64,000 bases of DNA, taken from NCBI GenBank assembly GCA_027627225.1, contig CM051028.1, positions 22,295,864 to 22,359,863 on the forward strand. The letters are read 5' to 3'. This DNA comes from Congeria kusceri. Its lineage: Eukaryota > Mollusca > Bivalvia > Myida > Dreissenidae. A program made the translations under genes and the position numbers. Below are positions 35,228-47,292 of the stretch, piece by piece (position 1 is the stretch's first letter; every line of letters begins with the position of its first letter). The notes under the pieces were generated by a model, which had not been told where the DNA came from, ran no database searches, and saw only the letters and a program-made list of their open reading frames with translations.

Positions 35228-35725
35228 CTAATCTAACAATCTGAAAAGTAGTCTTAACTCTTCATCTGAAGAATTTACCAATCCTTGGAGGATATTCAAC
35301 TGAATATGTTGGCTGTTCCCTGGTTCAACACCAACCCATACAGGAATAACGCGTCTGGCATTGTTACCACCTATTTTATGACTTTCTTTTAATATCGACT
35401 CCATGCGAAATCTTCTATGTGCATCTTCATCAAAAGATTGTGATATATATACTAAAATAAGTATATACAAATCAAAGACAGTTTTATCAAGTGTCATTTC
35501 TGATAATCCAATCGCAACTTCCATTTCTAAATCGATAGTAATTTGATCGTTGTGTGCTTCACTGTTCCATACTGTTTGTATTCGAGCTCTTAATCGATCG
35601 GCATCATTTCTGTCGCTGTGTTTGTGCAAAATGATCATGTCCCTTTTATCTGGTACTTCATCTTGGTGCAAAATGCTAATATGCCTTTTATCGGTTTCTG
35701 CATCTTTTTCACAAATAAAACTCAT
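35228..35725 (-). CDS. TIR-like domain ORF; possible last exon of the repeat-protein gene
   Basis: A 165-residue ORF with a TIR-like layout. A first beta-strand reads DMIILHKHSDRNDADRLRAR (residues about 29-48). Then comes an acidic middle, a hydrophobic strand with a serine/phenylalanine turn (LYILILVYISQSFDEDAHRR) and a VIPVWVG strand near residue 127. TIR domains act as signalling adaptors or NAD+-cleaving enzymes. The NADase glutamate cannot be placed with confidence and no RD.PG BB-loop is visible, so a divergent TICAM-like fold is the better guess. It could stand alone from the ATG at 35725, or join exon 40899-40970: acceptors ending at 35698 or 35704 both keep the phase-1 frame. The short DKRHISILH / DKRDMIILH echo near the start is curious. 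Confidence 0.5.
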   Translation of the reverse strand: MSFICEKDAETDKRHISILHQDEVPDKRDMIILHKHSDRNDADRLRARIQTVWNSEAHNDQITIDLEMEVAIGLSEMTLDKTVFDLYILILVYISQSFDEDAHRRFRMESILKESHKIGGNNARRVIPVWVGVEPGNSQHIQLNILQGLVNSSDEELRLLFRLLD

Positions 35726-35954
35726 AATATTTCAAACATCCGAAATAATGATTTTTTGACATGTTAATGATTTTTTTTGGAACAAAATGCTTATAAAACG
35801 ATTCATTAAATGCCTGTCCATTGGCTACACAACATAAAGTCGTACCACTTTATCTGACGAGTATAGAAATTTGTTACAAGAGGCACACACGTGTCTGTAT
35901 CGTTCCACTGGCTTATTAAGAAACGAGTGTCAGAATGGGAAGGACCCTGATATG

Positions 35955-36995
35955 CTATATAAGAAAAAAGCCCGCCCTCTGGCGGCCGTATTTTTTTAAC
36001 GATTCAACAAAATGTTTAAGTATTTTGGTAGAGAACACCTAAGAAACAATCTATGAAATTATTTCGAAATCCAATAAGTGGTTTCTGACATGAAGATTTT
36101 CAAAGTTTTAAATACCGCCATATAAGAAAAGATGACCCCGCCCCCTGGTAGCCTTTTTACCGGACCGGAACTATTTGAGCAACCTTAATAGAATACCACA
36201 AACAGAACACTTCTTATAAAATTAATTCGAACTCCAGCCAGTGGTTTTGTCAAAAAAAGAGTTTTAAAGTTTTCAATATAGATATTAACGGTAAAATGGC
36301 CCCGCCACCCTGAACGGCCATGTTATACAACGGACCCTAACCATTTGAGAAACTTTGGTAGAGAACTACCCAAGAACATATCTGTGAAATTATTTTGAAA
36401 TCCAACAAGTAGTTTCTGACAAGAAGATTTTGAAAGTTTTCAGGAAAGCCATAAAAGGAACAAATATCCCCGCCGCCTTGTAGTCATGTTTTTCAACGGA
36501 GCAGAACCATTTGAGCAACTTTGATACCAAGAGAACTCTTCAATGAAATTATTTCGAAATCCAACTAGTGGTTTATGACAAGAAGATTTTCAAAGTTTTA
36601 CATATAGCCATATAAAGAAAAATGGCCCCGCCCCCATCGGTTTTTTTTTCTATACGGAGCGGAACCATTTGAGCAACTTTGGTAGATAATTACCCGAGGA
36701 ACATTTATGCGAAATGATTTCGAAATGCAACCAGTGGTTTATGATAAGAAGATTTCAAAAATAGCCACATAAGTTAAAATGTCCCCGACCCCCGACCCCC
36801 CCCCCTCTGGCGGCCATGTTTTGCAACGGAGCAGAACCATTGGAGTAACTTTGGTAGAGAACCACCCAAGGAACATTTCTGTGAAATTATTTCTAAATCT
36901 AACCAGTGGTTTATGACAAGACGATTTTCAAAGTTTTATATATAGACATATACGGACAAATGCCCCCGCCCCATGTTTTTGCAACGGAGCGGAAC
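35955..36995. repeat. Tandem repeat, about 165-bp unit, about 6 copies, left part
   Basis: Each unit has a CCCCGCCCCC core, then CAACGGAGCGGAACCATT, GAGCAACTTTGGTAGAGAA and TTTATGACAAGAAGATTTTC. Core positions are near 35971, 36134, 36299, 36467, 36624, 36783 and 36964. The array breaks at 36995 inside GCGGAAC and resumes at 40562. Confidence 0.9.
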
Positions 36996-39900
36996 CACAG
37001 TGTATTACCGTACAGTTAGCGAAAACGGAAGTTGCTGATCTGTCCGTCGGTGATCATATAGATGTTTTCCCAAATAACCCTCGAAATTAGGGTTTAAAGG
37101 CCTTTTATGGTCAGATTTGAGGAAAAAAATTCACGGTCAGTGAAAAAAACATTTTTTCAAGTTGACCATCTTCAGCAATGTATGATTAAAATATAATATT
37201 TCACACGCATTTATAATTGCAAGGTTGCAAAATTGACCACTAATCCACGCTTGTTTTATCAGTAATCGTTGTACTTATATTAAATATATCCAATGTTGTG
37301 TTGGAATGTTAGAAAAAATGGTCTTTGACCGTTTTCTAACCATTACTAGTTATTAACCATTTTCTTCTACCACTGTAGGTAAGGTTACTTACTGTACGCC
37401 TAGTTGCAACTGTACGCAATCATTAGTTGTAAAAACGAAGAAAAGTACTGTACGCTTAGTTGCGAGTGAAAACTACTTATATTTGAGATCATTTTGAATT
37501 TATGAATCAATATGCCTCAACTTATAATCAATATTAAGCTATTGTTTGTCAGTCAAAGGAACTGGAAATTTTAGGTTTTTCAGATTCTTTGTACATGTGA
37601 CTGCAAACATGTAAATTATTATGCTATAATTATCCAATTATCATTCAAACAATTATTTAATAGATTTTGGTTAATTTCTACATGGTATTATTAGTATTTT
37701 TTTAATGTTGTTTTTTATTTTAGATAAAGAAGAAATTTAAGAACTATGATGATGCTGACGTTGATGATGATGATGCTGGTGATGATAATGATTAGGATGG
37801 CGACGACAAGGACGACGATGATGTTGATGATGCCACTAAAAGTGTATTGATTAATTACCAGCAAAGTCATTTTAAATCAACATTTTCACACCCTAGAAGC
37901 GGTTTCTCAGCGAATTCGATGCAATAAAGACAGTGGGCACATATTCTTTGGTTTGTGAATTTCGCGTTCGCTAAACATAGGCGCATTCGCCGACCAGGAG
38001 CCAGTACTACGGTGTGGTAGTCATCGATTGATTTATAAGTGCAACTACACGGCCACCAAACGCTCCTGCGTGCCACCAGACGGTGGCTCGGAGAAATATC
38101 GCATGAGCGTTTCCGCTGTCGTTTTCAAAACCACAACAGCGAGGTAAGTTTAGTTTGTATTCATGTTTAAAGGCATTTTATGAAAAATCTGAGACAGTCG
38201 TTCGACCTTAAATTGAATTAAGAACGTATATGCAAACTAGGGTCCAGAAATTCTCCGTTTTGAAAAACTGACATCCTTTTTCATGACCCATGGTCGATAG
38301 AGAACGAAGCAAATAATGAGAAAAAGTCACTAAAATAAACCATTTTGTACAAAAACAATACCTATATACATAATATAAGACCCATACATGCCCCACAGTT
38401 CATTTGCAACATTTTTTAAGCAATTAACAACAGCTAAACCAAGTAATGACCGAAAATTACTGGTGCTACGCATGAGGTGCTGGTGCCACGCAGGAGCGAT
38501 TATTGAGTATTTATACCGTCATGCATACCTCGACATGCAATAGTGCTGGGCATTATATTTATTCGTCAGATAATTCTAAGTTAAAACAGTTACTGACGAA
38601 CATTTGAGTGTCAACCATTCCGTTGTAATAGCCTTACATTAATTGTTCTTATTTGAATTTTCAGGGATCACTATTCGATACGGATGAGAGAGCTTTGAGC
38701 AGAAATTTGACCGAACGTACAAGTTGTCTGGATTTTATGAACCGTCCCATGGGGATCTGCTAATTTAATTCTGCTTATTTTATTTAACTTGCAACATCCG
38801 TGTTTGATTAGAGCTAAATGATTTACAATGTAAGCGGTCAATGAATGGTGGTTGATTCCTGTCTCAGCCATGATGAAGTTGCGGTTTTGTTTTCTGAAAC
38901 TGGATTTGGAGCAGGTTGTGCTTTCGACTCCATCACCTCATAAGTATTGTAATCACTCAATCTGAGTTCGCATGCTAATCGTTTTCATCCTTGTGATAGT
39001 ATTGGTATGAAAAACGAAAATAAATTATATTACATTATGTAGTAAAAAGACTAAGAAAACTGCACTATCTTACAAATTCACGTAAGGTCATTTCGATACA
39101 AACCAATTCTCAAGGTACTTTTCGTGGCTTACACTTATTTGCAATGTGTACAAAACAGCCCTTATATCAATATTAATTATTCATATACATTGGAATTGCA
39201 AGATCGGAGAAATAAACACATTAAACTTGATATGCAATCAATTTCTTGTCATCATTTGTGCCTGATTAATAAAAAACCCTAACCTGAACTTTTTTTAGGT
39301 TTTCAAAACTAAATGGTTAATAGGATATTGACTTCACACATTAGTCTTGGCACTAAATAGTAACTACATCATGTATCATCCCCATGATATATCACACTAT
39401 TGAATTGTCTCCATCCCATTATAAAAGTTTCCCATTATCCAATTTATGTGTATGAATAAGTAATATGTATGGCTTTTTTCTGGCATACTGCAGACTTGTG
39501 GTCTCTATTTTTGAACAAAATTGATATCACCGTAATTATAATGTACTCGTTTTTCTTTGGGAAAACACGTAGAAAACCTGTGGTTTCCGCAGTATGTACT
39601 GCATTTTAACAAATACAGTAGTTGGGAGAACAGTACCCCAGTTTAGACTGCACTTCTCAATCGTAAATTAAGCCGAACCCATTTGCTATACAAATACTCA
39701 ATAATAGATCCTGCGTGGCACCAGCACCTCATGCGTGGCACCAGTAATTTTCGGTCATTAATTGGTTTATCTGTTTGCTTGAAAAATGTAGCAAATGAGC
39801 TGTGGGGCACGTATGGGTCATATATTTTGAGTATGGTTATTTTTTTTGTACAAAATGGTTTATTTTAGTGACTTTTCTTCGTCATTTGCTTCGTTCTCTA

Positions 39901-40561
39901 TCGACCATGGGTCAGGAAAAAGGATGTCAGTTTTTTAAAACGGAGAATTTCTGGACCCTACTTTTAATTCAATTTAAGGTCGAATGACTGTCTCAGATTT
40001 TTCATAAAATGCCTTAAAACATGAATAAAAACTAAACTTACCTCGCTGTTGTTGTTTTTGAAAACGAAAGCGGAAACGCTCATGCGAGATTTCTCTCAGC
40101 CACCGTCTGGTGGCACAAAGGAGCGTTTGGTGGCCGTGAATTAGGCGTACTGTCTCAAATTGAAATGGCAACTAATCGTAAAGTCGCATCAGTTAGGGTG
40201 GTCTAAGAAAACCTTTAATTTCTGAACAATATGTACTTTGAACGCGAGTACTTTGAAAATAAATAAATATCAAAATAATACTTCACATGCGTTCGTACAT
40301 TGAAATATTCATGACTTTGATGAAGGTTTTTCATGTGTACAGTGATCGTGGTTGAATAACGACATTTTGGTGCAATACTACACATTTCTGAAACCAAATG
40401 CTTTCAAACAAAGCTTTTAATAAATTAATGTATACATATGCTGACATGTTTTCATTAAACTGAAAGACAAAAACAATTTAAATGTGTTTTTATAGCAACT
40501 AACTAATCACCGTCGTACAAATCAGCAACTGCCGCTTCAGCTTACTGTACTGTACACTGTG
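36996..40561. mobile_element. 3.57-kb DNA element with CACAGTG ends inserted in the 165-bp repeat
   Basis: Terminal inverted repeats of about 60 bp: the left begins CACAGTGTATTACCGTACAG and the right ends CTGTACTGTACACTGTG. Flanks GGAAC (36991-36995) and GGAAG (40562-40566) form a 5-bp target duplication with one mismatch. Removing the element restores the repeat phrase GGAACCATTT.AGCAACTTTGG, which shows insertion directly. No transposase was recognised. A GATGATGATG-rich tract lies at 37740-37830. It contains the foldback at 38048-40138. Confidence 0.85.
38048..40138. mobile_element. Nested foldback element with about 450-bp inverted arms
   Basis: Arms 38048-38512 and 39692-40138 are inverted copies at high similarity, ending in CACGGCCACCAAACGCTCC. 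Each arm carries a smaller palindrome (GCCACCGTCTGGTGGCAC on the right) and a TGGTGCCACGCA-type motif near its inner end. The 1.18-kb centre has no recognisable coding sequence. ORFs in the arms are mirror copies of each other, so they reflect the repeat and not a gene. Confidence 0.85.
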
Positions 40562-40650
40562 GGAAGCATTTTAGCAACTTTGGTAGGAGACCACCCAAGA
40601 AAGATTTCTGTGATTTTTTAAATCTACCTAGGGATTTAGAAGGGTATGTC
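40562..40650. repeat. Right-hand continuation of the 165-bp repeat
   Basis: GGAAGCATTTTAGCAACTTTGGTAG and ACCACCCAAGAAAGATTTCTGTGA match the repeat phase that stopped at 36995. The array then decays. Confidence 0.85.
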
Positions 40651-40898
40651 GTTTAATGACTTTTCTAAAGAAAAGGTTTACACATGCATGCACGCACTGA
40701 CGGACGCACGCACACGCGCACGACGGACGAACCGTCATATCATAATCTCGCATTTGCAGTCAGACATTATTCCTAATCACACAACTTATAGATTTCATAA
40801 TTGTTTCCTAATCATAAATATAGTAAATTAGAAATTAAAATTGAGAAAACGGAAATTAACTATTTTCGGAATCAAGTAACATTCTGAATTTTACTTAC

Positions 40899-43771
40899 CT
40901 TTCCATGGTTTCTGTTGTTCTTCAAGTTGAAATGCAGGTCTGACATTGAATTCTGTAGGCCCTTGGAAACCTGGAAATGTAATTATCACATTTTAGAATT
41001 CAGATTCCTGTCTTTATTGTCTTGTCGCTACTAGTATAATACAGGTTTATTATTTTTATTTAAATTATGATCTTACTAACTAACGAATTTAACATTGAAC
41101 TTATTCCATCAGATAGAGTAAAGCAAATGTTTTAAGAACAATGTAAAATAAAGTCAAGATATGAAGACGCTTCAACAAAAACTTGGCTATTATATAGTGG
41201 ATATTTGTTGGTTTCAGTAGAATATCGAATTTAAGTCACGAGAGATCATAGAAATTTATATTTTCACAAGTGGCGCAGCACGAGTGAAAATATATATTTC
41301 TATGATAATGAGTGAATCAAATATCCATATTCTATCGAAACTTACAAATTTTCTTTTTTATTTTATGACTTTTACGCCATTCTGTACATTTTAAGTGCTA
41401 TCAAAATGCGTTTAATTTCAAAATACTGCGGGAATTATAACGTAATGGCGTCAAAATAATGATGTCAATTAACAATTTTGAGTCCGGCATCGTTGGCGGT
41501 CCGTTTCATTTACTGTATTAAATCCGGAACCATTGTGAAATCACTGGAAAACATAAAATAAAATATTTTACGTAACTTACATAGGATGAGTTTTTCCAAT
41601 AATGAGCCTTTTTTATTTGCCTTTCTTAAAGCTATATTGAAGTCTATATCAGTGTTTGGAAACAATTGTTCATTCAATTTCTTGCACACTCTTTTTACAA
41701 CGTCAGACATTATGTTGCTGGTTTGAAAATGCGTTTTGTCTTGAAGGGCGTGTTTTATCGCTTCTATAATTTTGTCCGTGGCAGATGGAATGTCATAATC
41801 ATGTTTGTTTATAAGAACGCTTTGTATCAGTCCTACAATTTTCGCCACTTCGTCATTTTTTAATTTGTCTTCAAATAGTTCCTTGCTTTTATCTTTGTTC
41901 TTATGAGTGTTATTTTTCTTGTCGGCATTTTCCTTGATGTACAACATATTTGATATCTCACAATCATGTTCCGCTCGAAAGCTTTCTGTTTTATCAATCG
42001 TTTGTTGCACTGTGTTATTTAACGAGTGGCTGTTTTTATCGGCATTTATTGAATTTGCGGGCGGCCAGCTTTTTGATTTACTTTCTCTTTCTGTGTTTTC
42101 TGGAGAAGAACTGCATTCTTCATGGTCGCTAAATGTGGTTACTGGAAAGCAACTTGCTCCTTCCTTATTTCCATTTAGAATTTCTGGAGAGCAGCTGATT
42201 TCTTGATTGTCTATTACTATGTTTCCTGTAAAGAAATTATCTCCTTCATCGTTTTCTCTAAAGATGTTTTCTTCTGCGAATATATCACTTTCATTTATTT
42301 TAACTGTGTTTTCTGTAGTGCAACTATCCCCTTCATTTTCGCTTATTGTGTTTTCCGATAAGCAAACAATTTCTTCAATTCCTCTTACTGTGTCTCCACC
42401 ATTTCCTCTTACTGTGTTTTCTGAAGTACAACCGTCTCCATCATTTCCTCTTACTGTGTTTTCTGAAGTGCAACCGTCTCCACCAATTCCTCTTACTGTG
42501 TTTTCTGAAGTGCAACCGTCTCCATTATTTCCTCTAACTGTGTTTTCTGAAGTGCAACCGTCTCCAGCATTTCCTCTTACTGTGTTTTCTGAAGTACAAC
42601 CGTCTCCATCATTTCCTCTTACTGTGTTTTCTGAAGTACAACCGTCTCCATCATTTCCTCTTACTGTGTTTTCTGGAGTACAACTATCTCCTTCATTTCC
42701 TTTAACTGTGTTATCTGGAGTACAATTATCTTCTTGACTTCCTTTAACTGTGTTATCTGGAGAACAACTATCTCCTCCATTTCCTCTAACTGTGTAATCT
42801 GGAGTACAACTATCTCCTCCATTTTCTCTAACTAAAGTATCTGAATTATAAATATCTCCTTCATTTCCTCTTACTGTGTTATCTGGAGTACAACTATCTC
42901 CTCCCATTCCTTTAACTGTGTTATCTGGAGTACAACCGTCTTCAATATTTCCTCTAACTGTGTTTTCTAGAGTGCAACCGTCTACATCATTTTCTTTAAC
43001 TGTGTTTTCTGGAATGCATCCGTCTCCATCATGTCCTCTAACTGTGTTTTCTGGAATGCAGCCGTCTTCATCGTTTCCTCTAATTGCGTTTTCTGGAGTA
43101 TAACCGTCTCCTTCAGTTCCACTCACATTGTTTTCTGGAGTGCAACTGACTCCTTCATTTCCTCTAACTGTGTTTTCTGATGAACTCACTCCTTCATTTC
43201 CTGTAACAGTGTTTTCTGGAGTGCAACCATTGCCTTTATTTCCTATAACTGTGTTTTCTGGAGTGCAATTTTCTCCTACTTTTCCTCTGACTGTGTATTC
43301 TGGAGTATAACCGTCCCCTTCAGTTCCTCTTACAGTATTGTCTGGAAGGCAACTATCTCCTTCATTTCCTCTTAACTGTGTTTTCTGATGGGCAACTAAG
43401 TCCTTCATTTCCTCTGCGTTTTCTGGAGTGCAACAATTGCCTTTATTTCCAATAACTGTGTTTTCTGGGGTGCAACCTTCTGCTTCATTTCCTCTAACTG
43501 GGTTTTCTGATGAGCAACTAACTTCTTCGTTCCCTCTTACTGTGTTTTCTGATGAGCAACTCACACCTTCATTTCCTCTAACTGTGTTTTCTGATGAGCA
43601 AATAACTCCTTCATTTCCTCTAAATGTGTTTTCTGGAGAACAACTTTTTCCTTCGTTATCTCTAACTGTGTTTTCTGGACTACAATTTTCACATTCATTT
43701 CGTCTCACTGTGTTTTCTGTAGTGTCTCTTTCAATTTCTCTAAATGCGGCCATTGTCGCAGATATGGACAA
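40899..43771 (-). CDS. Protein with about thirty 14-residue Cys/Asn/Glu-rich repeats, two exons seen (3' end open)
   Basis: Exon 41581-43771 is 730 codons plus one base and ends in a good donor (CTAT|GTAAGT). Exon 40899-40970 (72 nt, TTTCCAG acceptor, AAAG|GTAAGT donor) continues the frame. Residues about 15-480 are tandem 14-mers of the form ENTVRGNDGDGCTS, each with one cysteine; the DNA period is 42 bp. After the repeats the protein is hydrophilic (KENADKKNNTHKNKDKSKE), then helical (EVAKIVGLIQSVLIN, IMSDVVKRVCKKLNEQL). I recognise no family. Within the repeats a 4-bp deletion and a 1-bp insertion offset each other, keeping the frame. The next exon may be the TIR-like ORF 5 kb downstream: the summed length stays divisible by three. 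ATG alternatives are 43771 and 43753. Confidence 0.68.
41210..41530. repeat. Foldback element A2, related to 25745-25975
   Basis: The palindrome 41210-41342 (GGTTTCAGTAGAATATCGA and its inverse) is followed by TTTCTTTTTTATTTTATGA and GAGTCCGGCATCGTT, the same order as in A1. It lies in the first intron of the repeat-protein gene. Confidence 0.75.
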
Positions 43772-43799
43772 TTCCGTTAATATTAAATGTTCTTTTGTG

Positions 43800-45071
43800 A
43801 TTATTTGTTATTCATTTTCTTAACAGAATGAGTTATCATTTTGACTTCAACTATATCGTGTAATTAACAAACTTCTGATGCTTGTCATATGATCTAATAG
43901 CGAGTTTTCTGAATTAAATGTTGATTTTTCAGTCGAACTAAGTGTTGCACGTAGTTTTTTACAGATGGTGAAAATGACCTTCTTGCAGAAAACGATCAGC
44001 CTGTGAATAACAGAACGTACTTTTATAGTGAAAGTGCGATGAAACTATATATACTAAGTAACACACCTAACCTATCACATATTCAAAGTTCCTTTTTGCT
44101 ACAACGGAAAATATATTGCGTTAAATGCGTTAGGAGTTTTGATAAGACTGTGAATACACAAATGCTTATATTTGATAAACTCTCTACAAAGGTCTCTGTT
44201 CACATGGTTTAAAACAAAAATAAATAAACAGCCAGCAATCATAAATATATAAGGAAGAGGATTGCTTGATGTTAATTGGACAAGTAAATACGAGCAACGA
44301 ATATAATGATACATGTAAATGAATTATATTTAGACAATAATATACGGCAGAGCTGGGCCGGGCATCAATAATCGACCCTTTGCCGATATAAATAAACATC
44401 ACAGCCATGGTTTTGGACACAATATATCGTCAAATGGTGCTGCCGTGGTTAGATGATATACACTGATTTCACTTAAAGTTATGAGACATCACTGACATCC
44501 CGGAATCAGAAAAAAATGAGCGTATCACACAAATTACATGTCTAAATACCTCACAAGAAAACAATCATATTCCTTTCTTTATTACACAAAATGTTAACAA
44601 AAACACCAAACAAACTTTCCGTACTTTTATTTAACATTCAACTGATTACGCAATACGTGAAGCAATTCTAACGAATGACGTAATTTATAAACAGAAAAAC
44701 ATTGACGAAACAAACCAGTTTTCGCTGGACTCTCAGTTTTGTTGTGACAACGATTATGTCGTGTTTGATTTTATTTTTAGCAAAATACATTACTATAAGT
44801 TTAATAAATCGTGCATGGACGAATTCTGAATGATGAATGTGTCAGTTGGATAAATAATATATTTTGAGAGTTTGAACCGGAAAAAAATCAAACGTTCTGA
44901 CCAGTCATTGCGATTTCGTAAATCGTGTTTCTGGTCAGAATGGTTCACATGCAATTAATATCATGATTGTTAAAAATTAAGGCCTATGGATACAAGAAAT
45001 GGGAATTGAATTGCTTACAGTATTGATGGATTTTTATTGTTGGAAGCAATGGATTAAAATGGAGGTACAGT
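43800..45071. other. Gene-free stretch
   Basis: It probably includes the promoter side of the repeat-protein gene. No further exon, repeat or RNA gene could be supported. Confidence 0.35.
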
Positions 45072-45633
45072 AAAAGTTTCCGATCTGTTCAATTTTGTTC
45101 AGTGATTCTTTTTCTCAAATTCAAAGATGCATAGGCTATAGATCCTATATATTTAATCAATTTAACTACAAACTTTCGTTAATATGCAGTATATGCATTT
45201 TCGAATATAAGAGTTTAATTTTGACTAAATACGCCATTCGTTGTCATTGTCGTCGCGCGATCGGATTCTCCTCGATTATCGAAAAAACTGCCGCGGCCAA
45301 TTATATTATATCGGCTCAGCGGAGCCGCGTAACGGCCCGTAATCGACGTCAAATTGTTACTATTTTTAAGTAACAATATGTATTATTCATGTATTTCATT
45401 CGGTGTATTTTTTTGTCCAACTAACATCAGTTCTGGAATATTGTTTATGCTTAGAAGATAAATAGTATTTTATTATAATTTGTGATTAAAGACCTCATTG
45501 AGTCTACATTGATATATATTCTACCCCACATAAATATGTCATTATTTACCTATACTACATTTTCTTACTAAAAATAGTAACACATTGACGTCGATTACGG
45601 GCCGTTACGCGGCTCCGCTGAGCCGATATAATA

Positions 45634-47124
45634 TCCCTTACAGATATGATATTTGAACTGAGAACTTTCAGCGAACACACTGCGAATACAATGGTTTGCC
45701 GTTCTGGTTCGCGGTATGCTTGCAGATAAATACGGTATATTATGCTAGTCAGTTGTTCAAAGAGTATGTATCAGTCGAATGGCTTGTGTGATGACGTATC
45801 ACACGAGAGGCGGAGCCTCGAGTGTGATACGAAATAACGCAAGCCACATGACTAATACATACTCTTGGAACAATTGACTAGCGTAATATTCATTGAATTA
45901 TATACCATGATAAACTTCAAATGTGCATTTACCTTATTTTTATTTGTTTAAAAACTACAAAAATGACTAATCATTGTAGGTATAAATTACATTTGTTTAC
46001 ATAACTCTATGATGACGTCATTAAAAAAGTAGTCAAGCTAGTATGGTAATACGGGATCGGAAAAGTAGCGAGTAACATAATACGGGATTTTGTTTCTGAC
46101 GACATGTATTTCACCGATTGATACAGCATGTATTTTGTTAAAATTTTAAACAGGTCAATAAGAAAGTGAATTATGGACGAACATGCCTTTAGCTGTTCAC
46201 GCTTCTTCTGACAAACCAAAGGAACACAAAAACTTAATTAGTAAATGCGAATAGTCAGCGAATTCTTCTGTGATTTTAAGTTGTTACTGCGAACAGTCTG
46301 CGAACTTGTCAATCTTGGTTAACGAATCGTGAACAGCTAAAGGCATGTTCGCCAATAATTCACTTTATCTGTGTGTGTTTGGTTAATCGGAAATTAAACT
46401 TAAATAGTTTCAAAGTTCATAATATATTCACTTTAAAAATGATGTCACAAAATAGAATTATTCCGATTGGTCACACATAAATATTTTGGTGATTTGTATT
46501 CATTTTGCAGTGCATTATGAAAATATTCTGATGTTTATCTAGTAACTTAGGGTTCAAGGCATATAATTTAGTACTTAAGTATAAGAACATAAATATCCAA
46601 GTTATTTGTATAAATTCAAGGTCCACCTTTTAGTACTCATTAAGCATAATGACATGAACAGAATTAAGCAGCAAGACTGATATCTCATTTTTATTGTTCA
46701 ATTTCAATGTTTCTTAAACTAACAGACACATTAACATGTGACACATACTGCACCAAGGACAAAATTATGTATCATCATCATCACTACCATCTCATCAACA
46801 TTGATATTATTATCATCACTATAATCATTATCTTCAGCATTTCACCACCATTACCACAACATTCATCATTAAATAATTGTTATCATCATAATGACCTTGC
46901 TTAAGTATGTGTGTTTGTTTGTAGAATTTGCAAGTTGTTCACCTAGATACGTTCACCAATAGTTCGCAGTCATAAATTTGCAAATCAAAACACCTAAACA
47001 ATTGCATGTTAACAGTTTGCGAACATTCTTTGCAATATATTGATTAGTTCGCAAAACATTCACAAAATGTTTGCTGAATGTTAACTTTAGCCGTTCACTC
47101 CATGTTAAGCTTTTCTGTAAGGGA
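45634..47124. mobile_element. 1,491-bp TA-flanked element with TCCCTTACAG ends
   Basis: The ends TCCCTTACAG and CTGTAAGGGA are flanked by TA (45632-45633 and 47125-47126), the signature of Tc1/mariner-type insertion. Removing one TA plus the element restores the foldback arm. No transposase ORF. The interior has AGTTCGC / GCGAAC motifs and an ATC-rich tract at 46767-46870. Confidence 0.85.
45737..45890. repeat. 154-bp hairpin inside the TA-flanked element
   Basis: TATGCTAGTCAGTTGTTC at the left is inverted as GAACAATTGACTAGCGTA at the right. The centre is GGCGGAGCC between GTATCACACGAG and CTCGAGTGTGATAC. Confidence 0.85.
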
Positions 47125-47292
47125 TAATTTGCCGCGGCCGATTTTTCGATAATAGAGACCTAGAATCCGATCGCGCGAATATTAACAAGGTTTGTAGTTA
47201 AGTTGATTGAATAATATAGGATCTACTGTACATGCATATTTGAGAGTGAGAAAAAGTATCACTGAGCAAAATTGCACAAATCGGCAACGTTT

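Larger units (their letters stand above)
45072..47292. mobile_element. Foldback element (about 305-bp arms) split by a second element
   Basis: The left arm 45072-45375 is inverted as 45562-45633 joined to 47125-47292. Shared segments include GCCGCGGCC, ATCGGCTCAGCGGAGCCGCG, TAATCGACGTCAA and the outer GAGAAAAAG.ATCACTGA. The right arm is cut at 45633/47125 by an inserted element. Without the insert the foldback is about 730 bp with a spacer of about 190 bp. Confidence 0.88.

Noticed and set aside
38208..39987. Mirror-image ORFs on opposite strands
   Set aside because: They arise from the two arms of one foldback element.
42207..43823. Plus-strand repetitive ORFs opposite the 14-residue repeat gene
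   Set aside because: The 42-bp period keeps other frames open; the minus-strand frame has the full length, a donor site and a non-repeat C-terminus.
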